Part shown: positions 57,774 to 64,000 of the stretch, piece after piece
Numbering within the stretch: position 1 is the first letter of the stretch
Layout: the number at the start of each line of letters is the position of its first letter
Source: Pseudidiomarina piscicola
GTDB taxonomy: Bacteria; Pseudomonadota; Gammaproteobacteria; Enterobacterales; Alteromonadaceae
DNA length: 64,000 nt
Reading direction: 5' to 3'
NCBI RefSeq assembly: GCF_902806985.1
Contig: NZ_CADCXY010000007.1
Coordinates: 1 to 64,000 of the forward strand
Position numbers and translations under genes: made by a program
The notes under the pieces: generated by a model
Told to the model about the DNA's origin: nothing
Databases searched by the model: none
Seen by the model: the letters and a program-made list of their open reading frames with translations, nothing else

Positions 57774-57974
57774 ATGATGAATCACGAAATGTTCGCAGGT
57801 ATGGGGTTCCTATGGATGCTGATCGTGGGGGCTATTTTCATTGTTCCTACCTGGCGTATCTGCCAACGAGTTGGCTACCCTGGTCCATTGGGTTTATTAA
57901 TCGTCGTCCCTTTTGCAAACATAGTGCTTCTGTATTTTATTGCTTTTGGACCTTGGAAAAATGTTGATAAATAG
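57774..57974 (+). CDS. Small two-helix membrane protein
   Basis: A 66-residue protein with two transmembrane helices (MGFLWMLIVGAIFIVP and LLIVVPFANIVLLYFIAF) and a loop with WRICQRVGYPG. It is preceded by AGGAG six bases before the ATG. It resembles short membrane proteins of unknown function common in metal-resistance and envelope clusters. It is divergent from the small Cys-rich gene and is followed directly by the ISL3-family element. Function unknown. Confidence 0.65.
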   Translation: MMNHEMFAGMGFLWMLIVGAIFIVPTWRICQRVGYPGPLGLLIVVPFANIVLLYFIAFGPWKNVDK

Positions 57975-58096
57975 CTAATTCACTTTAACCAAAGCAACAA
58001 GTATAGCTTTTCATCTCTGATCAGAAGCACGAATTTATGGGTATACGGATTTAATGGTTGATGGGGCACCTTCACCCCATCAATCTGATACCACCC

Positions 58097-59386
58097 TCAG
58101 ATGGTTGATAGATCGACTCCGTAGTTGAGTTCCTCTGCGAAGTCCGGCAGTCCGTAACCGATGGTTTTCTTGTAGAAAGGAGAGACCTTCGCAGTCGGTG
58201 CCTTCTTCTTGTGCTTCGTGGTGTAGAGCATTCGTGCCCGCATCACCTCGAAGGAGTAACCGCGCCCTTCACGGTTCTTGTCCTTGGCCAGTCGGTTGAT
58301 GGACTCCGTGTAAGCGTTGGTGACGGGCATGTCCGTCTCGAAGTAGGTCATGGTCTCTTCGCGCCAGTTTCCCACTGCCCTGACCAGATCGCTCCAGACT
58401 TCCTTTTGGCCCTTCGGGATGGTGGCTATCCACTCGTCCAGGGCGGCTTCTGCCTGGAGCCGTGTGGTGGCGTCCCAGATGCCGTAGAAGCGCTCCTTGT
58501 GCTCGTAGGCGGCCAGCAGTTGCGGGAACGCGCCTGTCCAGGTCTCCATGATGAGGCGCTCCCGGTCTGAGACTTCGTGAGCGCGTTTCAGCAGGATTTT
58601 CCGGTCTCCCTTGAGAGTCCGGCTCTGGGACGGTTTCAGCTCCTTTCTGAGGCCCTTGCGCACTCTCTCTAGGGCATCGTTGGCCATGCGCACCACATGG
58701 AACTTATCGACCACGATACGGGCCTGGGGCAGCACAGCCTTGACCGCTGCCCGGTAGGGGTTCCACATGTCCATGCTGACGATCTCGACCTTCTGCCGGT
58801 CTTTCAGCTTCATCAGGTAGTTGGTCACCACGTCCTGGCGGCGGGTGGCCAGCAGGTCGAGCAGGGTTCGCTCCTCAATGTTGGTCAGAATGCAGCGGTA
58901 GCGCTTGTTCAGGTATAGCTCGTCAATGCCCAGGATGCGGGGCGTCTCGAAGCGGTGCCAGCGCCCCAGGAACTCGGCGCGGGCGTTGAAGATGTCGCGC
59001 ACCGTCTTCTCGTCCAGGCCGGTCTGTGCCGCCACAAAGGTGTAGGGGTGGTTGAAGGATTCCTTCTCCACGTACTCATGCAGCCGCAGTGTCATACGGA
59101 ATCCGTCCACCATCTCCGGTAGCTGGGGCCTGAATGTTGTCTTGCAGGCCCGGCAGGTGTATCGGCGGCGGACCACCCAGAGAGTGACCCGCTTGCCGTG
59201 GATGGGCAGATCACGATAGGGAACGTCACGCTTGCCGAACCGTACGAACTCACCCTGCACGCCGCATTCCTCGCAGGCGATGGGATCGGGCACGTCCACC
59301 TGGAAGTGCATTTCGTCGTCGGTTGATTTGCAGCCCAGTACTTGGTATTGCGGCAGGTGAAGGATGTTGTCGGGAAGTTCGGTCAT
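58097..59386 (-). CDS. tnpA: ISL3-family transposase
   Basis: A 429-residue DDE-type transposase of the ISL3 family. It has an N-terminal zinc-finger part (CEECGVQGEFV ... CRACKTTFRP) and HTH, and a catalytic domain with ILGIDELYLNKRYRC, MDMWNPYRAAV and the C-terminal TNAYTESINRLAK. Codon use is GC-rich against the surrounding genes. The frame is intact, so it is probably active. Confidence 0.95.
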   Translation of the reverse strand: MTELPDNILHLPQYQVLGCKSTDDEMHFQVDVPDPIACEECGVQGEFVRFGKRDVPYRDLPIHGKRVTLWVVRRRYTCRACKTTFRPQLPEMVDGFRMTLRLHEYVEKESFNHPYTFVAAQTGLDEKTVRDIFNARAEFLGRWHRFETPRILGIDELYLNKRYRCILTNIEERTLLDLLATRRQDVVTNYLMKLKDRQKVEIVSMDMWNPYRAAVKAVLPQARIVVDKFHVVRMANDALERVRKGLRKELKPSQSRTLKGDRKILLKRAHEVSDRERLIMETWTGAFPQLLAAYEHKERFYGIWDATTRLQAEAALDEWIATIPKGQKEVWSDLVRAVGNWREETMTYFETDMPVTNAYTESINRLAKDKNREGRGYSFEVMRARMLYTTKHKKKAPTAKVSPFYKKTIGYGLPDFAEELNYGVDLSTI

Positions 59387-59407
59387 GGTGTTGTATAGGC
59401 GTAGGTG

Positions 59408-59920
59408 TCAGTCAGATCCATCCGGCTCGGCATTGGTGTTTGCTTTTTTACCCAACAAGCTGCTGGAAACGAAAAGTAAGGCACCGAGGACAATTGCAAT
59501 ATCAGCCAGGTTGAAGGCCGGCCAATGCCAGTCTCGCCAATAGAAATCAAAGGAATCCACAACATAGCCGCGAAAGACCCGGTCAATCAGGTTGCCCATG
59601 GCGCCACCGAGGATAAGACTGTAAGCGATGGCTTCTCCTTTATGACGATTTTCAAGGATCAGCTTGATCAAAAAAATCGAGACCACTACCGCGATTCCGA
59701 TAAAAAAGTAGCGCTGCCAGCCTCCACCATTCGCAAAAAGACTGAATGCGGCACCGGTGTTCCATAGGTGCACCCAGTTAAAGAACGGGGTCACCGAAAC
59801 ATACTCGCCATAGGCCATTGATTGCTGCACCAGCCACTTTACAGCCTGATCAGACGCTGCCAGCAGGCCCGATATGGACAATAGGGCATACGGCGAGAGC
59901 TTTTTGCCAATAATGAGCAT
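59408..59920 (-). CDS. lspA: Signal peptidase II (prolipoprotein)
   Basis: An inner-membrane aspartic protease of 170 residues that cleaves lipoprotein signal peptides. It has four transmembrane helices. The two catalytic Asp are in GNLIDRVFRGYVVDSFDF and FNLADIAI. It is an accessory copy carried on the ISL3-type element, 3 bases after the exporter gene; the host should have its own lspA elsewhere. Why mobile metal elements carry lspA is unclear. Confidence 0.93.
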   Translation of the reverse strand: MLIIGKKLSPYALLSISGLLAASDQAVKWLVQQSMAYGEYVSVTPFFNWVHLWNTGAAFSLFANGGGWQRYFFIGIAVVVSIFLIKLILENRHKGEAIAYSLILGGAMGNLIDRVFRGYVVDSFDFYWRDWHWPAFNLADIAIVLGALLFVSSSLLGKKANTNAEPDGSD

Positions 59921-59923
59921 TAT

Positions 59924-60820
59924 TTAACCCTTCAACGCCAAAATGCGTCTGGCACCGTTAAGTACAATGCCCCCCGCGATGGTGCCGATAATCAGATCCG
60001 GATAATTGGAACCGGTCCACGCGACCAGGGCGCCGGCGGTGATGACCCCCAGGTTGATCACCACGTCGTTGGCCGAGAATATCCAGCTTGCCTTCATGTG
60101 CGCCCCGCCTTCCCGATGTTTGGATATGAGCAGCAGACAACTGGTATTGGCAATCAATGCGACGAATGCGATAGCCATCATCACCAGCGATTCAGGCTCA
60201 CTACCGAATACAAAGCGTCTCACCACCTCTACGAGCACGCCCACAGCCAAGATCAGTTGCAGTACACCAGCAAGATGCGCGGCACGTACCTGCATTTTCA
60301 CGCTATGCCCAACCGCATAAAGGGCAAGCCCGTACACCGCCGCATCGGCAAAATTGTCCAGGGATTCTCCAATCAGGCCGGTGGACTGGGCGATCAGACC
60401 GGCAGTCATTTCCACCACGAACAGAAGTGCATTGATGCCGAGCAACCAGCGCAGGGTCCCGGATTCTTGCTTAGCAGAAGCTGCCGAAAACTCGGCGGCC
60501 TTGATGGTCTCCGGATTTGCAGCGACGGTTTCCTGAAGCGAGGCGCCTAGCCCCAAGGTCTTCAGTTTCGAGGTGACGGGCTCGACCTCGCCGTCATGCA
60601 CGACCTTCAGCCGGCGGTTCGACAAGTCGAAGGACAGCGCCCGAATCTCCTCAAAGCCGTTCAGGGCTAGGCGAATCATTCGTTCTTCTGATGGACAGTC
60701 CATCTTCGGCACGGCATAAACACTGACCCATCTCCCTGGCGCCTCGGAGGAGGCCTGTATATCGGTATCCGCTGCGGACGTTGCATCACCGCCACAGGCG
60801 CCACCACAGGATTTGCTCAT
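59924..60820 (-). CDS. Cation efflux protein with N-terminal HMA-like domain (CDF family)
   Basis: A 298-residue inner-membrane exporter from the ATG at 60820 (GTGGAG upstream). The N-terminus has a Cys motif (SCGGACGGD) and an HMA-like domain with MDCPSEE. It is followed by six transmembrane helices with the CDF metal site GESLDNFADAAVYG and the second site FSANDVVINLG. It is expressed from the MerR-type promoter next to it. Substrate Zn, Cd or Pb-like divalent cations (inferred from the regulator). Confidence 0.9.
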   Translation of the reverse strand: MSKSCGGACGGDATSAADTDIQASSEAPGRWVSVYAVPKMDCPSEERMIRLALNGFEEIRALSFDLSNRRLKVVHDGEVEPVTSKLKTLGLGASLQETVAANPETIKAAEFSAASAKQESGTLRWLLGINALLFVVEMTAGLIAQSTGLIGESLDNFADAAVYGLALYAVGHSVKMQVRAAHLAGVLQLILAVGVLVEVVRRFVFGSEPESLVMMAIAFVALIANTSCLLLISKHREGGAHMKASWIFSANDVVINLGVITAGALVAWTGSNYPDLIIGTIAGGIVLNGARRILALKG

Positions 60821-60853
60821 GATACGACTCCACTTGAACAATGTTGTGGTACC

Positions 60854-60884
60854 ATTTTAAACTATAAAGCTACTATAAGGTCAA
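60854..60884 (-). promoter_or_regulatory. MerR-type promoter for the element's exporter
   Basis: On the minus strand TTGACC (60879-60884) and TAAAAT (60854-60859) are 19 bases apart, with a dyad (ACTATAAAGCTACTATAAG) in the spacer. This is the geometry of CadR/PbrR/ZntR-controlled promoters. It drives the CDF-lspA genes and lies between them and the divergent regulator. Confidence 0.82.
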
Positions 60885-60915
60885 TAGAGTAAAGAATCCG
60901 TTGGGGAGGAGGCTG

Positions 60916-61323
60916 ATGCGCATTGGTCAGTTGGCGCAGTTGGTAGGGGTCGAAACACAGACGATCCGCTTCTATGAACAGCAGGGCTTGTTGCCGCCGC
61001 CTGATCGGCAGGACAACGGTTACCGTGTCTATACCGAGAAGCATGGTGAGGGGCTGGCCTTCATCCGTCGCTGCAGAATCCTGGGCCTGTCACTGGCTGA
61101 GATTCACGAACTACAGAGCTATCAGGACGACCCTCATCAGCCTTGTACCGCCGTCAACGCCTTGCTCGATGATCACATCTCTCATGTGCGGTCGCAGATA
61201 ACCGCTCTGCAAGCGCTTGAGAAACAACTCGTTTCACTGAGAGCGAGTTGCAACGATGACCGGGAAGTTGAGGCGTGTGGGGTTCTTGCTGGAATTAGCG
61301 AAGGAAACATGCACCAGCAGTAG
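60916..61323 (+). CDS. CadR/PbrR-like MerR-family regulator
   Basis: A 135-residue metal-responsive regulator with HTH (MRIGQLAQLVGVETQTIRFYEQQ), coiled-coil dimer helix, and Cys77, Cys112 and Cys121, close to the C77, C112 and C119 of CadR. It should sense Cd, Pb or Zn and act on the divergent 19-base-spaced promoter. Start ATG 60916 follows GGGGAGGAG; an upstream ATG (60901) does not. Confidence 0.9.
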   Translation: MRIGQLAQLVGVETQTIRFYEQQGLLPPPDRQDNGYRVYTEKHGEGLAFIRRCRILGLSLAEIHELQSYQDDPHQPCTAVNALLDDHISHVRSQITALQALEKQLVSLRASCNDDREVEACGVLAGISEGNMHQQ

Positions 61324-61410
61324 GTGAAGCATCAACCAGATAATCCGATGAGATGCCGGTCTGTCTCACTCTCATGCAAAGGTAAGATCAACCATTTAAT
61401 CCGCTTACCC

Positions 61411-61627
61411 GAATTTATTTGCCACTACACGTTCACAAGTTGCAGACCACTATAGCTATGTTCAACGTGTTAAGCGAGTATTGGGCATAGCCAAAAAGTT
61501 AAAAGATTCATTTGTGAAAAAGCTTTCAATCAAAAAACTAAAGCTGAAGTTTTAGTAACAAGGTAAGTAACACGCTTGAATCTTAATATTTTTTATCCAC
61601 TATAAAACAATAAGTTATTAGATCTTA
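61411..61627. other. Noncoding tail between the ISL3 element and att copy 3
   Basis: It holds the second 8-bp target duplication, then an open but start-less frame with a basic helical look (about 61450-61556) that is probably not a gene, then TTTAGTAACA (61551-61560) and AAGTAACAC (61565-61573). The latter resemble the repeats ahead of the truncated integrase at 24.6 kb. No promoter or RNA is evident. Confidence 0.55.
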
Positions 61628-61730
61628 TCGATTCCGCCTCCGGCACCACTATTCTAAAACCCTCGCAAAAAATTGCGGGGCTTTTTACTTTCCGCGTTTG
61701 TACCAGATTTGTACCAATTGCACCGCCGGT
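61619..61730 (-). pseudogene. Integrase C-terminal remnant (third element)
   Basis: On the minus strand the sequence GGAIGTNLVQTRKVKSPAI, then GFRIVVPEAE, matches the C-terminal part of the intact element-1 integrase (GGTIGTNLVQRRKVKSPAV, then AFKIVVPGGG). TTGTACCA repeats (61698, 61709) and a tRNA-terminator-like hairpin are copied too. Catalytic parts are missing. The remnant faces att copy 3 as the intact gene faces the tRNA, so it derives from an element to the right of this att. Confidence 0.85.
61628..61658. repeat. att copy 3: tRNA-Phe 3' end remnant
   Basis: TCGATTCCGCCTCCGG followed by CACCACTATT repeats the tRNA-Phe T-arm to CCA end and the first element bases next to it, with one G missing. 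It marks the right border of element 2 and the start of the third remnant. Confidence 0.85.
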
Positions 61731-61846
61731 AATCCCCAAAAACCGAAGCCGTTTCCTATGCACTCCCACCACCGTAAGCAGCACCGTCCAAACCGTCGGC
61801 TTCATGCCGAACGGCTGTCAACTACGGCAAAGCTTCGCAAATACTC

Positions 61847-62887
61847 CTAATTTGGACTAAACCAGTGACGTGTTCGGTTAGCGAACCAGACTAAAGAAAG
61901 CATTACTGGAACCTCAACCAATACACCAACAACCGTTGCCAATGCGGCGCCGGACTGCAAACCAAATAATGAAATGGCCACCGCTACGGCCAACTCAAAA
62001 AAGTTGGATGTTCCAATTAAACAGGCTGGTGCTGCAATGCGGTGGGGCAGTTTAATCAGCAGCGCAATAATAAAAGTGATAGCAAAAATACCATAGGTTT
62101 GGATCAGCAGCGGGGTTGCTATCATGGCGATGTCTAGTGGGCGGGTTAGCAACACCTCGGCCTGAAAGCCAAATAGCAACACGACGGTAAGTAATAAGCC
62201 GACAATGGACCAGGGTTTCATTCGTGCATCAAAGTTTTGCAGTACGGAATCGACATTGTGCTGCTGCGATGACGCTTTGCTCTTTAGCCGCTGGCGGGTT
62301 AACAAGCCGGCAAGAAGTGGCGCGACGACGTATAAGCCAACGCTAAGCAGTAGCGTTTGCCACGGCACTATAATGTCGGTGATACCTAAAAGCAGCGCCG
62401 CTATTGGTGCGAAGGCAAAAATCATAATCACGTCGTTAACTGAAACCTGCACCAGGGTATAGCTAGCATCCCCTTTAGTTAGCTGGCTCCAGATAAACAC
62501 CATCGCGGTACAAGGCGCAACACCCAGTAGAATAACGCCTGCTAAATACTCGTTGGCTGTTTCGGGCTGAATGAAGTCGGCAAATACACCTTTGAAAAAC
62601 AGCCAGCCAACCAACGCCATCGTGAATGGTTTGACGAGCCAGTTAATAACTACGGTAAGAATAAGCCCTTTAGGCTCTTTCGCGATTTGCGTAATAGATT
62701 CAAAGTTAACCTGTACCATGACCGGATATATCATCAGCCAGATCAACAGGGCAATAATTAGGTTCACTTGCGCAAATTCAATACCCGATAACACTTCGAA
62801 AAGTGACGGGAATAAGTTACCCAAGAGGGTACCGGCAACAATCGCCAGCGCCACCCAAACCGATAAAAGCCGTTCAAATACACCCAT
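61847..62887 (-). CDS. acr3: ACR3-family arsenite efflux transporter
   Basis: A 346-residue inner-membrane arsenite exporter with about ten helices. Family motifs are [15 protein letters not shown], the reactive Cys in [19 protein letters not shown], and [13 protein letters not shown]. The inner ATG at 62887 ([11 protein letters not shown]) matches the family better than 62941. No arsR or arsC is visible next to it, although arsC may lie beyond the window. It lies just right of the integrase remnant, so it could be cargo of a third element or chromosomal. Confidence 0.9.
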   Translation of the reverse strand: MGVFERLLSVWVALAIVAGTLLGNLFPSLFEVLSGIEFAQVNLIIALLIWLMIYPVMVQVNFESITQIAKEPKGLILTVVINWLVKPFTMALVGWLFFKGVFADFIQPETANEYLAGVILLGVAPCTAMVFIWSQLTKGDASYTLVQVSVNDVIMIFAFAPIAALLLGITDIIVPWQTLLLSVGLYVVAPLLAGLLTRQRLKSKASSQQHNVDSVLQNFDARMKPWSIVGLLLTVVLLFGFQAEVLLTRPLDIAMIATPLLIQTYGIFAITFIIALLIKLPHRIAAPACLIGTSNFFELAVAVAISLFGLQSGAALATVVGVLVEVPVMLSLVWFANRTRHWFSPN

Positions 62888-63091
62888 TGTCGATATCCTT
62901 GACCTGTTGAGGAGTTCATGCAGCGACAAAGCTGCCAACATGTTACATGTTAACTTGCCTCATTATCTTACTGTCTTTAGTCAAGAAAACGAACTGAATC
63001 CAAAACAACGACACGCTCTATAGTGCGAACGCATGGCAGACGCACCACGAGGAGCTCAGGTAGTAATAGAGCCCGTTGCTAGCGCGAAGAC

Positions 63092-63316
63092 TCAAGCGTC
63101 TTTAAGTTGCTGCTTAGCGGCAAGAATGTCATCAAGCTGTGTGTCTTCCGGGCCCGGCATATTTTCTTCAGTGGCAACCAATAACTCTTCAGCGTCGTAT
63201 TCCCACTGTTCAAGAACTTTTAATTTTTGCTCGTCGCTAAGGCGACTGTCTTTTAGAAGGTCCGTAGGTTTGTCATAAACGGCAGCAGGATCTTGCAAAA
63301 TGGCTTCAATGTTCAT
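63092..63316 (-). CDS. Conserved small hypothetical protein
   Basis: A 74-residue acidic soluble protein (MNIEAILQDPAAVY start; LSDEQKLKVLEQWEYDAEELL). It resembles short conserved proteins of gammaproteobacteria with unknown role. A ribosome site GAGGCG precedes the ATG by 5 bases. No membrane or metal motif. Confidence 0.72.
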   Translation of the reverse strand: MNIEAILQDPAAVYDKPTDLLKDSRLSDEQKLKVLEQWEYDAEELLVATEENMPGPEDTQLDDILAAKQQLKDA

Positions 63317-63447
63317 AACGCCTCCTCAATCTACTGGAGCGTAATACGCCAGTTGATAAATTCGTTTCGTTACCTTTAAGCCTAGTAAAGTTGTCACAAA
63401 ATGCCACCGCTTCAGCCTTGGCTTGCTGCTCGAGCGAATGATGAAAT

Positions 63448-63474
63448 AGCGAGACCGGCTTTACCGATCTCGCT
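63448..63474. terminator. Stem-loop after the right-edge gene
   Basis: AGCGAGA (63448-63454) pairs with TCTCGCT (63468-63474), extended by CGG/CCG after one mismatch. It lies just beyond the stop of the leftward gene at the right edge. The T-run is weak, so it may be a partial terminator. Confidence 0.5.
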
Positions 63475-63482
63475 TGGTAATA

Positions 63483-63995
63483 TTAGTTAGCGCTGGTTGC
63501 TGCGTAACTTAGATCTTCATGTAGGGCATACAAATAGGTCCACCACTCACCAATAGACTTTCTGAAGTCTTGCTGCAGCGCGCTTGATTTCTCTTTACCT
63601 ACCGCGGCCTCTAAGCGCTGCCAGACACCAGGGTCGTCGGCATCAAGCGCTTTAGGGTCAGTAAAGTATTCAACCACGAAGTAATCAGCTTGTCCGCGTC
63701 CGCCCATCGTATAGTACCAGGCGGCTCCCGGTCCTCCATCGTCTTTGAGTCCCTCTTCGATGGCCGCAACGGTCGACTCGAAGAGCTCATAGTTGTTTAC
63801 TTTAAAGTTGTAAACGGCAACAAAATTACCACCTGTGGTCTCAATGCTGCTCCAATCAGGCAGATAACTGGCCATGTTGTGATAGGTCGAGTCGATATGC
63901 GGAACCACTTTATCTCTAACCACGCCTCGGCAGCCTTCACCTACCGAGTCATCGGCGAAAAAGCCTTGCCAGTTCTTATAGGTGCTGGTCACCAC
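63483..63995 (-). CDS. Hypothetical protein, 5' end uncertain at window edge
   Basis: At least 170 residues of a soluble protein with no recognised family. The sequence has the alternating apolar pattern of a ferredoxin-like/dimeric alpha-beta barrel (NFVAVYNFKVNNYELFESTVAAIEE shape), with GAAWYYTMGGRGQADYFVVEYFTDP in the middle, and ends in a helix. The frame is open to the window edge, so the true start may lie beyond 64000. Function unknown. Confidence 0.6.
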   Translation of the reverse strand: MVTSTYKNWQGFFADDSVGEGCRGVVRDKVVPHIDSTYHNMASYLPDWSSIETTGGNFVAVYNFKVNNYELFESTVAAIEEGLKDDGGPGAAWYYTMGGRGQADYFVVEYFTDPKALDADDPGVWQRLEAAVGKEKSSALQQDFRKSIGEWWTYLYALHEDLSYAATSAN

Positions 63996-64000
63996 AAATA

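Larger units (their letters stand above)
58039..61410. mobile_element. ISL3-family element of the ISPpu12 type with metal-resistance cargo
   Basis: 3372 bp between 24-bp inverted repeats beginning GGGTAT/GGGTAA (58039-58062 and 61387-61410), flanked by a perfect 8-bp target duplication GAATTTAT (58031-58038 and 61411-61418). It encodes a transposase, LspA, a CDF exporter and a MerR-type regulator, the gene set known for ISPpu12 of Pseudomonas. The left three genes look clearly richer in G and C than the neighbours, so it was acquired from a high-GC host and intact ends show recent transposition. Confidence 0.93.

Noticed and set aside
58211-58918. Long open frames on the plus strand inside the ISL3 transposase
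   Set aside because: They are antisense frames caused by high GC content, with no ribosome sites or family resemblance.
61450-61556. A gene interrupted by the ISL3-type element
   Set aside because: An open frame continues across the target duplication when the element is removed, but there is no start codon, ribosome site or recognisable similarity.

Overview
The window comes from a gammaproteobacterium, most likely a marine Alteromonadales of the Idiomarina/Pseudidiomarina type. This is inferred from protein style and core-gene content (ClpB, RluD, BamD, GlnB, NadE, PfkA, SpeA), not from a database search. It divides into a conserved chromosomal part (1-17375) and an accessory part entered through a tRNA-Phe gene (17376 to at least 61.7 kb).

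Chromosome, 1-17375: the leader and twin promoters of an rRNA operon that runs leftwards out of the window; pssA; a leftward rluD-pgeF-clpB group with a sigma-32-like promoter in front of clpB; bamD; glnB-nadE; a LuxR-type response regulator with a DUF1285 gene; an amidohydrolase with pdxH; a malate/lactate dehydrogenase family gene; an ATP-type pfkA; and a coupled speB-like/speA pair for polyamine synthesis.

Accessory region: three copies of the tRNA-Phe 3' end (17376-17451 intact, 24434-24480, 61628-61658) mark a tandem stack of integrated elements. Element 1 (about 17.4-24.5 kb) has a complete tyrosine integrase whose 3' end runs into the tRNA, an excisionase-like HTH protein, a rolling-circle-type replication protein and a cargo of unrecognised genes, including a GIY-YIG protein. 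Element 2 (about 24.5-61.6 kb) starts with a truncated P4-type integrase and carries a metal-resistance collection. This comprises a CzcCBA efflux set whose czcA has an in-frame stop, a CDF exporter, a merR-TPA mercury operon, a Cus-type copper/silver efflux operon with a copper P-type ATPase and small periplasmic metal-binding proteins, and a Cop multicopper-oxidase operon with its own TatA. The end of a third, decayed element and an ACR3 arsenite exporter follow.

Four insertion sequences sit in the accessory region: two apparently identical 1230-bp IS3-family copies, each with its own 3-bp target duplication; a decayed IS3-family copy with an amber stop; and a 3372-bp ISL3-family element of the ISPpu12 type carrying lspA, a cation exporter and a MerR regulator, flanked by a perfect 8-bp duplication.

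Functionally, element 2 covers mercury (reduction), copper/silver (ATPase, RND efflux, periplasmic oxidation and chaperoning), zinc/cobalt/cadmium (RND and CDF) and arsenite (ACR3, just outside). Four small Cys/His-rich exported proteins, at least three with a shared FRPPI-like C-terminus, accompany the RND and Cop clusters. Two of them have FNR-box-like palindromes upstream. No CusRS/CopRS two-component pair is visible.
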